From contig JAEZFI010000045.1 of assembly GCA_023437745.1 (NCBI GenBank), positions 1 to 62,439 of the forward strand: a DNA stretch of 62,439 nucleotides. Reading direction: 5' to 3'. Positions within the stretch are counted from its first letter, which is position 1, and each line of letters begins with the position of its first letter. Source of the DNA: Actinomycetes bacterium (GTDB lineage Bacteria > Actinomycetota > Acidimicrobiia > Acidimicrobiales > Microtrichaceae). The notes below the pieces were generated by a model. The model saw only the letters and a program-made list of their open reading frames with translations, searched no databases and was not told the origin of the DNA. The position numbers were made by a program, and so were the translations under genes. Positions 42,563 through 50,467 of this stretch are shown one piece after another.

Positions 42563-44200
42563 ATGGCCGAGCCCTCCACGTCGAAGCGACGTCGCTCCGC
42601 GGCGCCCACGAAGCTCCGCACCTACCGGGACAAGCGCGACTTCACCCGGACGCGGGAGCCTGTCGGCGGCGACGCTCCTGGCGGGTCCAGCACTGCGCCG
42701 CGGTTCGTCGTGCAGCGGCATCGGGCCCGCCGTCTGCACTACGACCTCCGCTTCGAGGTCGACGGCGTGCTCGTCAGCTTCGCCGTGCCGAAGGGCCCCA
42801 CGTTGGACCCGGCCGTCAAGCGGCTGGCCGTCCGCACCGAGGACCACCCGATCGAGTACATCGACTTCGAGGGTGTGATCCCCGAGGGCGAGTACGGCGG
42901 CGGCGACGTCATCGTGTGGGACCGCGGGACGTGGGAGCTGCACGGCGCCGAGGACGCGGCGGCGGCCGTCGCCGCCGGCGAGCTGCACGCCGAGGTCCAC
43001 GGCGAGAAGCTGTGCGGGCGCCTGGTCCTCGTGCGCCGGGGAGGTGGCGGGGCGGGGGAGAAGGAGCAGTGGCTGCTCTTCCACAAGCGCGACGAGGCAG
43101 CGGTGGACGGCTGGGACCCGGAGGACCATCCGCAGTCCGTCAGGTCCGGTCGGACCAACGACGAGGTGCTGGCCGACCCCGACGCCCTCTGGCAGTTCGG
43201 GGCGGCCCCCGAGTCCGCCGAGGTGCTGCTCCGTGCTCACGGGCCGGAGCCCGAGAAGCTGGACGCCCTGGCGGCACTGGGGGAGAAGGGCACCTGGACG
43301 ATCGCGGGCCGGGAGCTGAAGCTGACGAACCTGGACAAGGTGCTCTTCCCGCCTCGAGGCGACGAGCCGGCCATCACCAAACGGGACCTCATCCGCTACC
43401 ACTCGCAGATCGCTCCGCACCTCGTGCCCCACCTCGCCGGTCGGCCCGTGAACCTCCACCGCTACCCCGACGGCGTGGAACAGTCCGGCTTCTGGAACAA
43501 GGCCGTCCCGTCGCACGCGCCCGGCTGGATCAGCCGGTGGCACAACGACGAGGCGGATGCCGGGGAGACGAAGGTGTACTTCGTGGCGGACTCCACGCCC
43601 ACGGTCGCGTGGCTCGCCAACTACGGGGCCGTCGAGCTGCACCCGTGGACGTCGCGGCTGCCCGACGTGCACCGACCGACCTACGCGCTGTTCGACCTCG
43701 ACCCGGGCACTGCGACCACGTGGGAGGACCTGCTGACACTCGCCCGCCTGCACCGCACCGCCCTGGAGCACCTCGGTGTCACCGCCTTCCCCAAGGTGTC
43801 GGGTCGACGGGGCATCCAGATCTGGGTCCCGATCGTGCCGGAGTACACCTTCCAGCAGACGACGCGCTGGGTCGAGACGGTGTCCCGCTCGGTCGGCCGC
43901 GTCGTCCCCGAGCTCGTGAGCTGGAAGTGGGAGAAGTCGGCCCGGCGAGGGCTCGCGCGCCTCGACTACACGCAGAACGCGATCAACAAGACGCTCGTGG
44001 CGCCGTACGGCGTCCGCCCCGCTCCGGGCGCCCCCGTGTCTGCGCCCATCCGCTGGGACGAGCTGGACGACCCCGACCTGCGGCCCGACCGCTGGACGAT
44101 CCGCACGATCTTCGATCGTCTCGAGGAGGTCGGCGATCTCTTCGCCGACGCGCCACGCGCGGCCCAGCGGCTCCCCGAGCTCGACGGCGAGCCCGGCTGA
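42563..44200 (+). CDS. ligD: LigD-type 3'-phosphoesterase plus polymerase, without ligase domain
   Basis: A 545-residue end-processing protein. Residues about 45-170 form the 3'-phosphoesterase domain (HRARRLHYDLRFEVDG, IDFEGVIPEGEYGGGDV). Residues about 250-540 form the primase-like polymerase domain (LTNLDKVLFP, PVNLHRYPDGVEQSGFW, catalytic LFDLDPG, SGRRGIQIWVPI). There is no ATP-dependent ligase domain and no ku gene in the window, so it must work with partners elsewhere in non-homologous end joining or repair. AAGGAG lies six bases before the ATG. Its last Gly codon and stop are part of copy 2 of the 68-bp palindrome. Confidence 0.92.
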   Translation: MAEPSTSKRRRSAAPTKLRTYRDKRDFTRTREPVGGDAPGGSSTAPRFVVQRHRARRLHYDLRFEVDGVLVSFAVPKGPTLDPAVKRLAVRTEDHPIEYIDFEGVIPEGEYGGGDVIVWDRGTWELHGAEDAAAAVAAGELHAEVHGEKLCGRLVLVRRGGGGAGEKEQWLLFHKRDEAAVDGWDPEDHPQSVRSGRTNDEVLADPDALWQFGAAPESAEVLLRAHGPEPEKLDALAALGEKGTWTIAGRELKLTNLDKVLFPPRGDEPAITKRDLIRYHSQIAPHLVPHLAGRPVNLHRYPDGVEQSGFWNKAVPSHAPGWISRWHNDEADAGETKVYFVADSTPTVAWLANYGAVELHPWTSRLPDVHRPTYALFDLDPGTATTWEDLLTLARLHRTALEHLGVTAFPKVSGRRGIQIWVPIVPEYTFQQTTRWVETVSRSVGRVVPELVSWKWEKSARRGLARLDYTQNAINKTLVAPYGVRPAPGAPVSAPIRWDELDDPDLRPDRWTIRTIFDRLEEVGDLFADAPRAAQRLPELDGEPG

Positions 44201-44262
44201 GGCATCTCGGCGCGTGTTGTCCCGCGTGGCGGGACAATTCGCGCCGAGAACGTGAGGTGCCG
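44195..44262 (+). repeat. 68-bp palindromic element, copy 2
   Basis: Same start, stems and end as copy 1 at 41188; AATT replaces TTCT before the right outer arm. The TGA is the LigD-type gene's stop codon. A partial extra unit (CCGAGAACGTGGGGTGC) follows at about 44260. Confidence 0.85.
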
Positions 44263-44334
44263 AGAACGTGGGGTGCGGGGAGGCCACGCACAGTTTTCGG
44301 GCGAACGCACTGAGTGGGCCGCTATCGTCCGTCC

Positions 44335-44799
44335 ATGGGCGACCGCCAGCGGCTCTCCATCACCATCGACCTCAACGCGACACCGCCGGTCGTCGCGCTG
44401 GCCGGCGAGATCGACGTCGAGACGGCGCGGGACCTCCGGCACGTCCTCGACGAGTTCGCCGGCAGTCCGCAGGACGTGGTGTTCGACATGTCGGCCGTCG
44501 AGTTCATCGACTCCTCGGGCCTCGGTCTCCTCCTGTCGGTGCGCCGCCTCGGGATGCTCACCCTGCGCGGCCTCAGCGATCGGGCCTACCGGTTGTTCGA
44601 GCTGACGGGGCTCCACGAGGTGTTCAACCTCGAGCGGATCGACGCGGTCGTGCTGGACGACGAGGACGACGAGGACGACGTGGACGTCGAGGTGGAGTTG
44701 GTCGACGGCAGCGACGTCGCCGACGTCGCCGACGTCACCGACGGGGCCCGTCGCAACGGCGCGCCCGCGACGACGGCGGACGACTCGTCCGGCGTGTGA
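44335..44799 (+). CDS. STAS-domain anti-sigma factor antagonist
   Basis: A 154-residue protein. Residues 1-105 form a STAS domain: VVALAGEIDVETARDL, then FDMSAVEFIDSSGLGLLLSV, where the DSSG serine is the phosphorylation site known from SpoIIAA/RsbV proteins. After it comes a strongly acidic tail (DDEDDEDDVDVEVE), which is unusual for the family. TATCGT begins twelve bases before ATG 44335 with no ribosome site, so leaderless translation is likely. Natural partners are an RsbW-type kinase (9777) and PP2C phosphatase (10253). Confidence 0.88.
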   Translation: MGDRQRLSITIDLNATPPVVALAGEIDVETARDLRHVLDEFAGSPQDVVFDMSAVEFIDSSGLGLLLSVRRLGMLTLRGLSDRAYRLFELTGLHEVFNLERIDAVVLDDEDDEDDVDVEVELVDGSDVADVADVTDGARRNGAPATTADDSSGV

Positions 44800-44819
44800 C
44801 CTGGTCCGTGCGGGGGTAT
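44794..44819 (+). promoter_or_regulatory. GTGT-16-GGGTAT promoter candidate before the nucleotidyltransferase operon
   Basis: GTGT (44794-44797), 16 bases, GGGTAT (44814-44819), 19 bases to ATG 44839. It overlaps the stop codon of the STAS gene. One mismatch in the -35 box. Confidence 0.45.
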
Positions 44820-44838
44820 CCCGTGCACAGGTCCCGCC

Positions 44839-45477
44839 ATGTCGAACCCGAAGCACTACCCGAACGGCAACGAGCCGGGGCCTGAGGCGTTCCGTGCCGC
44901 GCTGATCGAGCTGTCGGATGCGCTCGCCGGCACCGAGTTCCGGGCGCTCCTCATGGGCGGGGTGGGTTCCTTCACGCTGGCCCGGCCCCGCCACACCGAC
45001 GACATCGACCTCTTCGTCCACCCTGACGACGTCGCCGAGCTGACGAAGCACCTGGCCGACCGCGGCTTCGAGACCGAGGTCAACGATCCGACCTGGTTGC
45101 ACAAGGCACACCGGTACGGCGTGCTGATCGACCTCATCTTCCGGTCGACCGGCGACATCTACGTCGACGACGAGATGCTCGAGCGCAGCAGCGTCCAGGA
45201 CTACAAGGGCGTCGCGGTCCGCACGGTGTCACCCGAGGACCTGCTCGTCATCAAGGCGGTCGCTGCGGCGGAGCACTCACCGCATCACTGGTACGACGCA
45301 CTGGGCGTGATGCGGCGCTGCGACCTCGACTGGGACTACCTCGCCGACCGCGCCCGACGGCACGGGCCCCGTCGCGTGCTCAGCCTGCTGCTGTACGCCG
45401 AGTCCATCGACCTCGCCGTCCCGACCGAGATCATCGAGTCGCTGTTCCGGACGGTCCACACCGGGGCGACGGCATGA
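44839..45477 (+). CDS. Nucleotidyltransferase-fold protein
   Basis: A 212-residue protein with the polymerase-beta-like nucleotidyltransferase core: LLMGGVGSFTLARPRHTDDI followed by DLF gives the GG/RxTDDID metal-binding pattern, and RYGVLIDLIFRSTG supplies the third acidic residue. The C-terminal half is helical. Relatives include AbiEii-like and kanamycin-nucleotidyltransferase-like proteins; there is no AbiEi-like partner. First of a three-gene operon with a BON protein and a metallophosphoesterase. Confidence 0.8.
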   Translation: MSNPKHYPNGNEPGPEAFRAALIELSDALAGTEFRALLMGGVGSFTLARPRHTDDIDLFVHPDDVAELTKHLADRGFETEVNDPTWLHKAHRYGVLIDLIFRSTGDIYVDDEMLERSSVQDYKGVAVRTVSPEDLLVIKAVAAAEHSPHHWYDALGVMRRCDLDWDYLADRARRHGPRRVLSLLLYAESIDLAVPTEIIESLFRTVHTGATA

Positions 45478-45764
45478 CGGATCCCGGCGTCGCGCCGAGC
45501 CACGCCGAGCCCCCCGAGTACGTGCTCGCCCACATCCGGCAGCGGTTGGCGCTGGGTGCGGCGCACGAGCTGGGGATCGCCGTCGAGGTCGGTGAGCTGC
45601 ACGTGACGCTGAGCGGCTGGGTGACCTCGGAGTCGGCCCGCCGCCAGATCGTCGAGGCGGCGGCCGAACTGGCGGTCGACCGCGAGGTGATCGACGACCT
45701 GGAGGTGGCGTCGGCTCACGCGGAGCCGGGTGGTCGCGAGCGCGACGCCGGGTCGACGGGATGA
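45474..45764 (+). CDS. BON-domain protein
   Basis: A 96-residue protein whose centre is one BON domain: VLAHIRQRLALG, VEVGELHVTLSGWVTSESAR, IVEAAAEL. No signal peptide, so it is cytoplasmic, unlike most BON proteins, which face the envelope. Overlaps both neighbours by four bases (ATGA). Confidence 0.83.
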   Translation: MTDPGVAPSHAEPPEYVLAHIRQRLALGAAHELGIAVEVGELHVTLSGWVTSESARRQIVEAAAELAVDREVIDDLEVASAHAEPGGRERDAGSTG

Positions 45765-46549
45765 CCTCGCAGGCGGAGCTCGAGGCGCCGACGGTCGCGG
45801 TGGCGGCGGTGGGCGACATCCACGTCGGGGAGGACAGCGTGCTCCCGGACCTCGACGACGTCGGCGAACGCGCCGACCTGCTGCTCCTCGCCGGGGACCT
45901 GACCCGATGCGGCGAGTCCTCGGAGGCGACGCGCCTCGCCGCCCTGCTCCGTGACGTCGCGATCCCCGTCGTCGCCGTGCTCGGCAACCACGACCACCAC
46001 GCGGAGCAGCCCGACGCGCTCGTCGCGACGCTCGAGGACGCGGGGGTCACCGTGCTCGAGCAGTCCGCGACGACGGTCGAGATCCGCGGCCTCACGGTGG
46101 GCGTCGCCGGTGCGAAGGGCTTCGCCGGGGGGATGGCCGACTTCGGGGTCTCGGCGTTCGGTGAGCCGGAGATGAAGGCGTTCGCCGCGCACGGCGGCGT
46201 GGCCAGCGACGGCGTGGCGGCCGCGCTCGCCGGGCTCGACACCGACGTGCGGCTGGTGCTGCTGCACTACTCGCCGATCCTCGCCACCCTCCAGGGTGAA
46301 CGGGCCGAGATCCTGGCGTTCATGGGGGACTACCGCCTCGCGGAGGCGATCGACGCCCACGGGGCCGATCTCGTCCTCCACGGGCACGCGCACCACGGCC
46401 GTGAACGCGGACGCACCCCCGGCGGCATCCCCGTCCGGAACGTGGCGTGGCCCGTGATCCGCTCGCCCTACCGCGTGTACGACGTGCCCGTCGGGGTCGG
46501 GTGGTCGGCGGCGGCGGCGGTCGGCGCAGGTCGACGGTTCTCGGCCTGA
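45761..46549 (+). CDS. Calcineurin-like metallophosphoesterase
   Basis: A 262-residue phosphoesterase with intact metal-binding motifs: VGDIHVGED, LLLAGDLTRCG, VLGNHDHHAEQ, LLHYSPI and VLHGHAHHGRERG. Could act on cyclic nucleotides, nucleotide polyphosphates or proteins. Third gene of the nucleotidyltransferase-BON-phosphoesterase operon, which suggests a make-and-break pair acting on a nucleotide-type product; this is inference. Confidence 0.88.
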   Translation: MTSQAELEAPTVAVAAVGDIHVGEDSVLPDLDDVGERADLLLLAGDLTRCGESSEATRLAALLRDVAIPVVAVLGNHDHHAEQPDALVATLEDAGVTVLEQSATTVEIRGLTVGVAGAKGFAGGMADFGVSAFGEPEMKAFAAHGGVASDGVAAALAGLDTDVRLVLLHYSPILATLQGERAEILAFMGDYRLAEAIDAHGADLVLHGHAHHGRERGRTPGGIPVRNVAWPVIRSPYRVYDVPVGVGWSAAAAVGAGRRFSA

Positions 46550-46596
46550 GCCGAACGGGGGATGACCCCTAGGACCCGTCCCAGGAGGAATCCGAC

Positions 46597-47013
46597 ATGA
46601 CAGCGATCAGCGCCCTGATGACCCGCGAGCCGTGCTGCGTCTCACGAGGCACGACCCTGCGGGAGGCCGCCGAACGGATGCGCGACCTCGACGTGGGGGA
46701 CGTGCTCGTCGTGGAGGACGACCGCCTCGAAGGCATCATCACCGATCGCGACATCACGGTCAGGGCAGTGGCCGACGGGATGGACGTCGACGTCACCACC
46801 GTGGACGAGATCTGCTCGGGGGACCCGCTCACCGCATCGCCCGAGGAGGACGCCGAGGCGGTCGCGGACCGCATGCGCCAGGGGGCCGTGCGGCGGATCC
46901 CGGTGGTCGAAGGCGGCCGGCCGGTCGGCATCGTCTCGCTCGGGGACCTCGCCATCCGGATGGATCCGAGCTCTGCGCTCGCCGACATCTCGGAGGCGCC
47001 GGCCGACCGGTAG
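46597..47013 (+). CDS. CBS-domain pair protein
   Basis: A 138-residue protein of two CBS domains: SALMTREPCCVSRGTTL with DVLVVEDDRLEGIITDRDI, and DEICSGDPLTASPEEDA with VRRIPVVEGGRPVGIVS. ATG with AGGAGGAA seven bases upstream. A sister of the CBS protein at 30477. A GTTC-17-GGGGAT pair upstream resembles the SigF pattern only weakly. Confidence 0.9.
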   Translation: MTAISALMTREPCCVSRGTTLREAAERMRDLDVGDVLVVEDDRLEGIITDRDITVRAVADGMDVDVTTVDEICSGDPLTASPEEDAEAVADRMRQGAVRRIPVVEGGRPVGIVSLGDLAIRMDPSSALADISEAPADR

Positions 47014-47084
47014 CGCGCCCTCCGCGAGCACCCGGCAGCGCGCCTGCAGTTTCTCTGTCATCCGGCCGTCAGGGCTGGAATGAT

Positions 47085-47111
47085 GTTTGTCATCAGCGAA
47101 GGCAGGGGTAC
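47085..47111 (+). promoter_or_regulatory. SigF/SigB-type promoter before the sigma factor gene
   Basis: GTTT (47085-47088), 17 bases, GGGTAC (47106-47111), 61 bases before ATG 47173. Fits auto-activation by the sigma factor it precedes. Confidence 0.65.
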
Positions 47112-47172
47112 GCGCGGCCACAACGGGCCATCGGGACCGCACACATGGCGTGGGGTTCTCGCGGAGGCAGCG

Positions 47173-47922
47173 ATGAAGCCGACGGAGGAAGAGCAGAACG
47201 CGCTCTTCGACGCGTACTGGGAGTCCGGCCGTGCCATCCCGGCGCGTGACCGGATCATCGAGCGCTATCGCTACGTCGCGGACTACCACGCCGCACGCTT
47301 CCACCGCCCGGGCATCGAGACGGACGACCTCCGGCAGCTCGGCCTCCTCGCGATCCTGCGGGCGGTCGACCGGTTCGACCCCGGTCGCGGCGCGTCGTTC
47401 GCGACGTTCGCCGATCGGACCGTGGAGGGCGAGTGCAAGCGGTACCTCCGGGACCGCACGTGGCTGATCCGCCCGCCCCGCCGGCTGCACGACGCGCACC
47501 TCCGCGTGCGTTCGGCGGCCGACACGCTGACGTCGTCGCTCCACCGTTCGCCCACCGTGCCCGAGATCGCTGCCGAGCTGGGGTGGCGGGACGAGGACGT
47601 GCTCGAGGCCTTCGAAGTCTCCGATCTGCGCCATGGCGCGGACATCGACCTGCGAACCGGCCTGGACGGATGGGTCTACGAGCCGGCGGTGGACGACGAG
47701 GAGATGGAGCGGGCGACGGAGAACATGTGGCTGAAGGAGGCGCTGGACCGTGTCGACCCGTCGACGCGCGAGCTGGTGCTCCTGCGCTACTTCAAGGGTC
47801 GGAGCCAGGAGGACCTGGCGCAGGCGTACGGGGTCAGCCAGTCCTACATGTCGCGTCTCCTCCGACGGGCCGTCTCCCGCGTGCGTCAGGCGGGCGAGGT
47901 CGCGGTCGACGCCGCGTCGTGA
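47173..47922 (+). CDS. SigF/SigB-family RNA polymerase sigma factor
   Basis: A 249-residue group 3 sigma factor. Region 2: RYVADYHAARFHRPG, DDLRQLGLLAILRAVDRFD and FATFADRTVEGECKRYLRD. Region 3: PPRRLHDAHLRVR and PTVPEIAAELGW. Region 4: TRELVLLRYFKGRSQEDLA and GVSQSYMSRLLRRAVSRVR. Length and order fit the stress SigF/SigB/SigG group controlled by partner switching. ATG 47173 is chosen since GGAGG lies five bases upstream and the protein then starts near region 1.2-2. No anti-sigma gene is adjacent, unlike rsbW-sigF loci; the window has a candidate at 9777. Confidence 0.9.
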   Translation: MKPTEEEQNALFDAYWESGRAIPARDRIIERYRYVADYHAARFHRPGIETDDLRQLGLLAILRAVDRFDPGRGASFATFADRTVEGECKRYLRDRTWLIRPPRRLHDAHLRVRSAADTLTSSLHRSPTVPEIAAELGWRDEDVLEAFEVSDLRHGADIDLRTGLDGWVYEPAVDDEEMERATENMWLKEALDRVDPSTRELVLLRYFKGRSQEDLAQAYGVSQSYMSRLLRRAVSRVRQAGEVAVDAAS

Positions 47923-47967
47923 CGCGGCCCTCCGAGCCGACCGTCGGTCGCCGCAGCGATCGCCGCC

Positions 47968-47993
47968 GTTCTGCCTGCGCCACCCGCGGGTAG
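47968..47993 (+). promoter_or_regulatory. GTT-16-GGGTAG promoter candidate before the carbamoyltransferase
   Basis: GTTC (47968-47971), 16 bases, GGGTAG (47988-47993), 32-base leader with a GAGGAGG ribosome site before GTG 48026. Confidence 0.5.
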
Positions 47994-48025
47994 TCCACCC
48001 TCGATCCCTTCCGAGGAGGACCGCG

Positions 48026-49651
48026 GTGGCTGCTGTGCTCGGTCTCAACGCAGTGTTCCATGACCCGGCCGCGGCGCTGGTCGTCGACGGGACCGTCGTC
48101 GCCGCCGCCGAGGAGGAGCGCTTCAGCCGGCGGAAGCACGGCAAGGAGCCCGTGCCGTTCTCGACCTGGGAGCTGCCCGTGGCCGCGGCGACGTGGTGCC
48201 TCGAGGCCGCGGGCATGGAGGCAGCCGATCTCGACGCCATCGCCTACTCGTACGATCCGTCGCTGGCCCCGCCCGCGTCGGAGGATCTGACGGCGAGCGA
48301 ATGGGAGCCGTTGCGGACGCTGTTCGTCCGCCGTGCGCCCCACTTCGTGGCGTCGGCCTTCCCGGGGTCCGAGCGCGTCCCGTTCCGCCACGTCGCCCAC
48401 CACGTCGCGCACGCGGCGTCGGCGTACCTCGGCGGGCCGCACCGCGACTGCGCCGTGCTGGTCGCCGATGGGCGTGGTGAGCGCCACTCGATGCTCGGCG
48501 GGGACGTGGTCGACGGCGCGTTCACGCCGCTCTTCAGCCAGGAGCTGCCGCACTCCCTGGGCTTGCTGTACGAGGAGCTGACCGTCCACTGCGGGTTCCA
48601 CCGTTCGAGCGACGAGTACAAGGTGATGGCGCTGGCGTCGTACGGCACACCGCGGTGGCTCGACGACTTCCGCGAGCTCGTCACCGCCGTGCCGGACGGC
48701 GGCGTCCACACGTCGCCGGTCGACTTCGGCCGATGGGTGCCGAAGGCGACGCAGGGGCCCGGGCAGGGTCACATGGACCTCGCCGCCTCCGTGCAGCGGC
48801 GCCTGGAGGAGGTCCTCCTCGAGACCGGGAGCTGGTTGCACGAGCGAACGGGTCACGACGCCCTGGTGATGGCGGGCGGCGTCGCTCTGAACTGCGTCGC
48901 CAACGAGGTGCTCTGGCGCTCGGGGCCGTTCCGCGACGTGTGGGTGCAACCGGCCGCCGGCGATGCGGGCACCGCGCTCGGCGCAGCGATGTACGTGTCG
49001 GCGGAGCTGGGCGACGACCCCGCCCCCATGGCGACCGCGGCGTTGGGGCGGAGCTGGTCCGACGCAGAGGTCGAGCAGGTGCTCCGCCGGGCGCACGTGC
49101 CCTACGAGCGGCCTCTCGACCTGGCGGGTGCCGTGGCGGACTGCCTGGCCACCGACCACGTCGTCGCATGGTTCCAGGGGGCGAGCGAGTTCGGGCCTCG
49201 TGCGCTCGGTCACCGGAGCCTCCTGGCCGACCCGCGTCCGGCGGGCAACCTCGACCGCTTGAACGACATCAAGGGCCGCGAGGAGTTCCGGCCCGTCGCA
49301 CCGATGGTCACGTTGGAGCGGGCGTCGGAGATCTTCGACGGGCCGATCCCGAGCCCGCACATGCTGTTCGTGCATCGGGTGCGCGACGGCTGGCGCGAGC
49401 GGATCCCGGCGGTCGTGCACGTGGACGGCACCGCCCGCGCCCAGACGGTCGACCGGGCACAGGAGCCGCTGATGGCGTCCGTGCTGGACGGCTTCGACGC
49501 TCGCACCGGCGTGCCGGTGGTCGTCAACACCAGCTTTAACACGGCAGGCCGCCCGATGGTCGACAGCCCGTCGGACGCCCTGGAGTGCTTCGGCAGCAGT
49601 CCGATCGACGTGCTGGCACTCGGTCCGTTCCTCGTCCACCGTCGGAGGTAG
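48026..49651 (+). CDS. Carbamoyltransferase (NodU/CmcH family)
   Basis: A 541-residue O-carbamoyltransferase with the Kae1-like N-terminal and YrdC-like C-terminal parts of the NodU/TobZ/CmcH family: GLNAVFHDPAAALVVDG, HHVAHAASAYLGG (metal histidines), HSLGLLYEELTVHCGF, DEYKVMALASYG, then FQGASEFGPRALGHRSLLAD and RPVAPMV. It moves a carbamoyl group from carbamoyl phosphate via carbamoyl-AMP to a hydroxyl, often on a sugar. Next to heptose genes, so a carbamoylated heptose is the natural guess. GTG 48026. Confidence 0.93.
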   Translation: MAAVLGLNAVFHDPAAALVVDGTVVAAAEEERFSRRKHGKEPVPFSTWELPVAAATWCLEAAGMEAADLDAIAYSYDPSLAPPASEDLTASEWEPLRTLFVRRAPHFVASAFPGSERVPFRHVAHHVAHAASAYLGGPHRDCAVLVADGRGERHSMLGGDVVDGAFTPLFSQELPHSLGLLYEELTVHCGFHRSSDEYKVMALASYGTPRWLDDFRELVTAVPDGGVHTSPVDFGRWVPKATQGPGQGHMDLAASVQRRLEEVLLETGSWLHERTGHDALVMAGGVALNCVANEVLWRSGPFRDVWVQPAAGDAGTALGAAMYVSAELGDDPAPMATAALGRSWSDAEVEQVLRRAHVPYERPLDLAGAVADCLATDHVVAWFQGASEFGPRALGHRSLLADPRPAGNLDRLNDIKGREEFRPVAPMVTLERASEIFDGPIPSPHMLFVHRVRDGWRERIPAVVHVDGTARAQTVDRAQEPLMASVLDGFDARTGVPVVVNTSFNTAGRPMVDSPSDALECFGSSPIDVLALGPFLVHRRR

Positions 49652-49684
49652 CGGTCGGGGGACCCTCGAACCTCGAAAGGCCGT

Positions 49685-49732
49685 GAACCCGGCCGGAAGT
49701 CGGTGCCCCGCCACCGCCTTCCGGCCAGGTTC
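49685..49732. terminator. 15-bp bidirectional terminator hairpin
   Basis: GAACCCGGCCGGAAG and CTTCCGGCCAGGTTC pair with one C-A mismatch around an 18-base loop. It lies between the carbamoyltransferase and the convergent SDR gene. Confidence 0.65.
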
Positions 49733-49754
49733 GGCAGTCGACGCTCGCGTCAGC

Positions 49755-50450
49755 TCAGGGCCAGGAGCCCTCGGTGTCGGGGCACACGACCAGCTCCCGC
49801 ACCTCGCAGCCCGGCGGCTGGTCGAGGGCGAAGGCGATCGACGCCGCCACCACCGCGGGATCGTTCAGGTGGGCGTCCGGGCCGGGCCGGTACTGCTCCG
49901 TCCGCCCGTCGAAGAAGGCGGTGCGCATCCCGCCCGGGATGAGCGTGGTGACCCCGACGGTGCCCGCCTCCTCCACCGCGAGGCACCGGGAGAACGCGAG
50001 GACGCCGGCCTTCGACGCGCAGTAGGCGCTGGCGTCGCCCAGCGAGCGCAGGGCGAGCGTCGATGCGACCGTCACGACCCTGCCCCGCGATGCCCGGAGG
50101 GCCGGGAGCGCGGCGCGGACCGTGGCGGCGAGGCCGATGAGGTTGACCTGGATGACCCGCTCCCACGCCTCGGACGGCACCGAGCCCAGCGCTCCGCACG
50201 CGTCGGTCCCCGCCGCGCAGACGAGCGCGTCGAGGCCACGCCCCTCGGTCCAGCTCCGGACTGCGTCCTCGGCGCGCCGGGCGTCGGTGAGGTCGACGGC
50301 CAGGTACTCCAGGTCGCCGTTCGGCGGGTCACGGTCGAGGACCGCGACCTCCCAGCCGCGCCGGCCCAGCAGGTCGACGCATGCGGCGCCCAGGCCCGAC
50401 GACCCCCCGGTGACGAGCGCTCGCCGGGGGATCGGGTTCTCTTCGCTCAC
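49755..50450 (-). CDS. Classical short-chain dehydrogenase/reductase
   Basis: A 231-residue SDR. NAD(P) motif ALVTGGSSGLGAACVDLL, acidic strand VAVLDRDPP, VCAAGTDACG, catalytic Ser/Tyr/Lys in VASTLALRSLGDASAYCASK. This is a classical SDR and not the extended HldD-type epimerase of ADP-heptose synthesis. GTG 50450 with GGAGGTG seven bases upstream. Last gene of the heptose operon, 17 bases after hldE; may modify the sugar. Confidence 0.9.
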   Translation of the reverse strand: MSEENPIPRRALVTGGSSGLGAACVDLLGRRGWEVAVLDRDPPNGDLEYLAVDLTDARRAEDAVRSWTEGRGLDALVCAAGTDACGALGSVPSEAWERVIQVNLIGLAATVRAALPALRASRGRVVTVASTLALRSLGDASAYCASKAGVLAFSRCLAVEEAGTVGVTTLIPGGMRTAFFDGRTEQYRPGPDAHLNDPAVVAASIAFALDQPPGCEVRELVVCPDTEGSWP

Positions 50451-50467
50451 GGTGGCACCTCCATGGT

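Noticed and set aside
44839..45764. AbiE-type toxin-antitoxin pair
   Set aside because: The nucleotidyltransferase is followed by a BON protein, and no AbiEi-like winged-helix antitoxin is present.
49755..50450. HldD epimerase for ADP-heptose
   Set aside because: The protein is a short classical SDR with the AYCASK motif and lacks the size and motifs of the extended-type epimerase.
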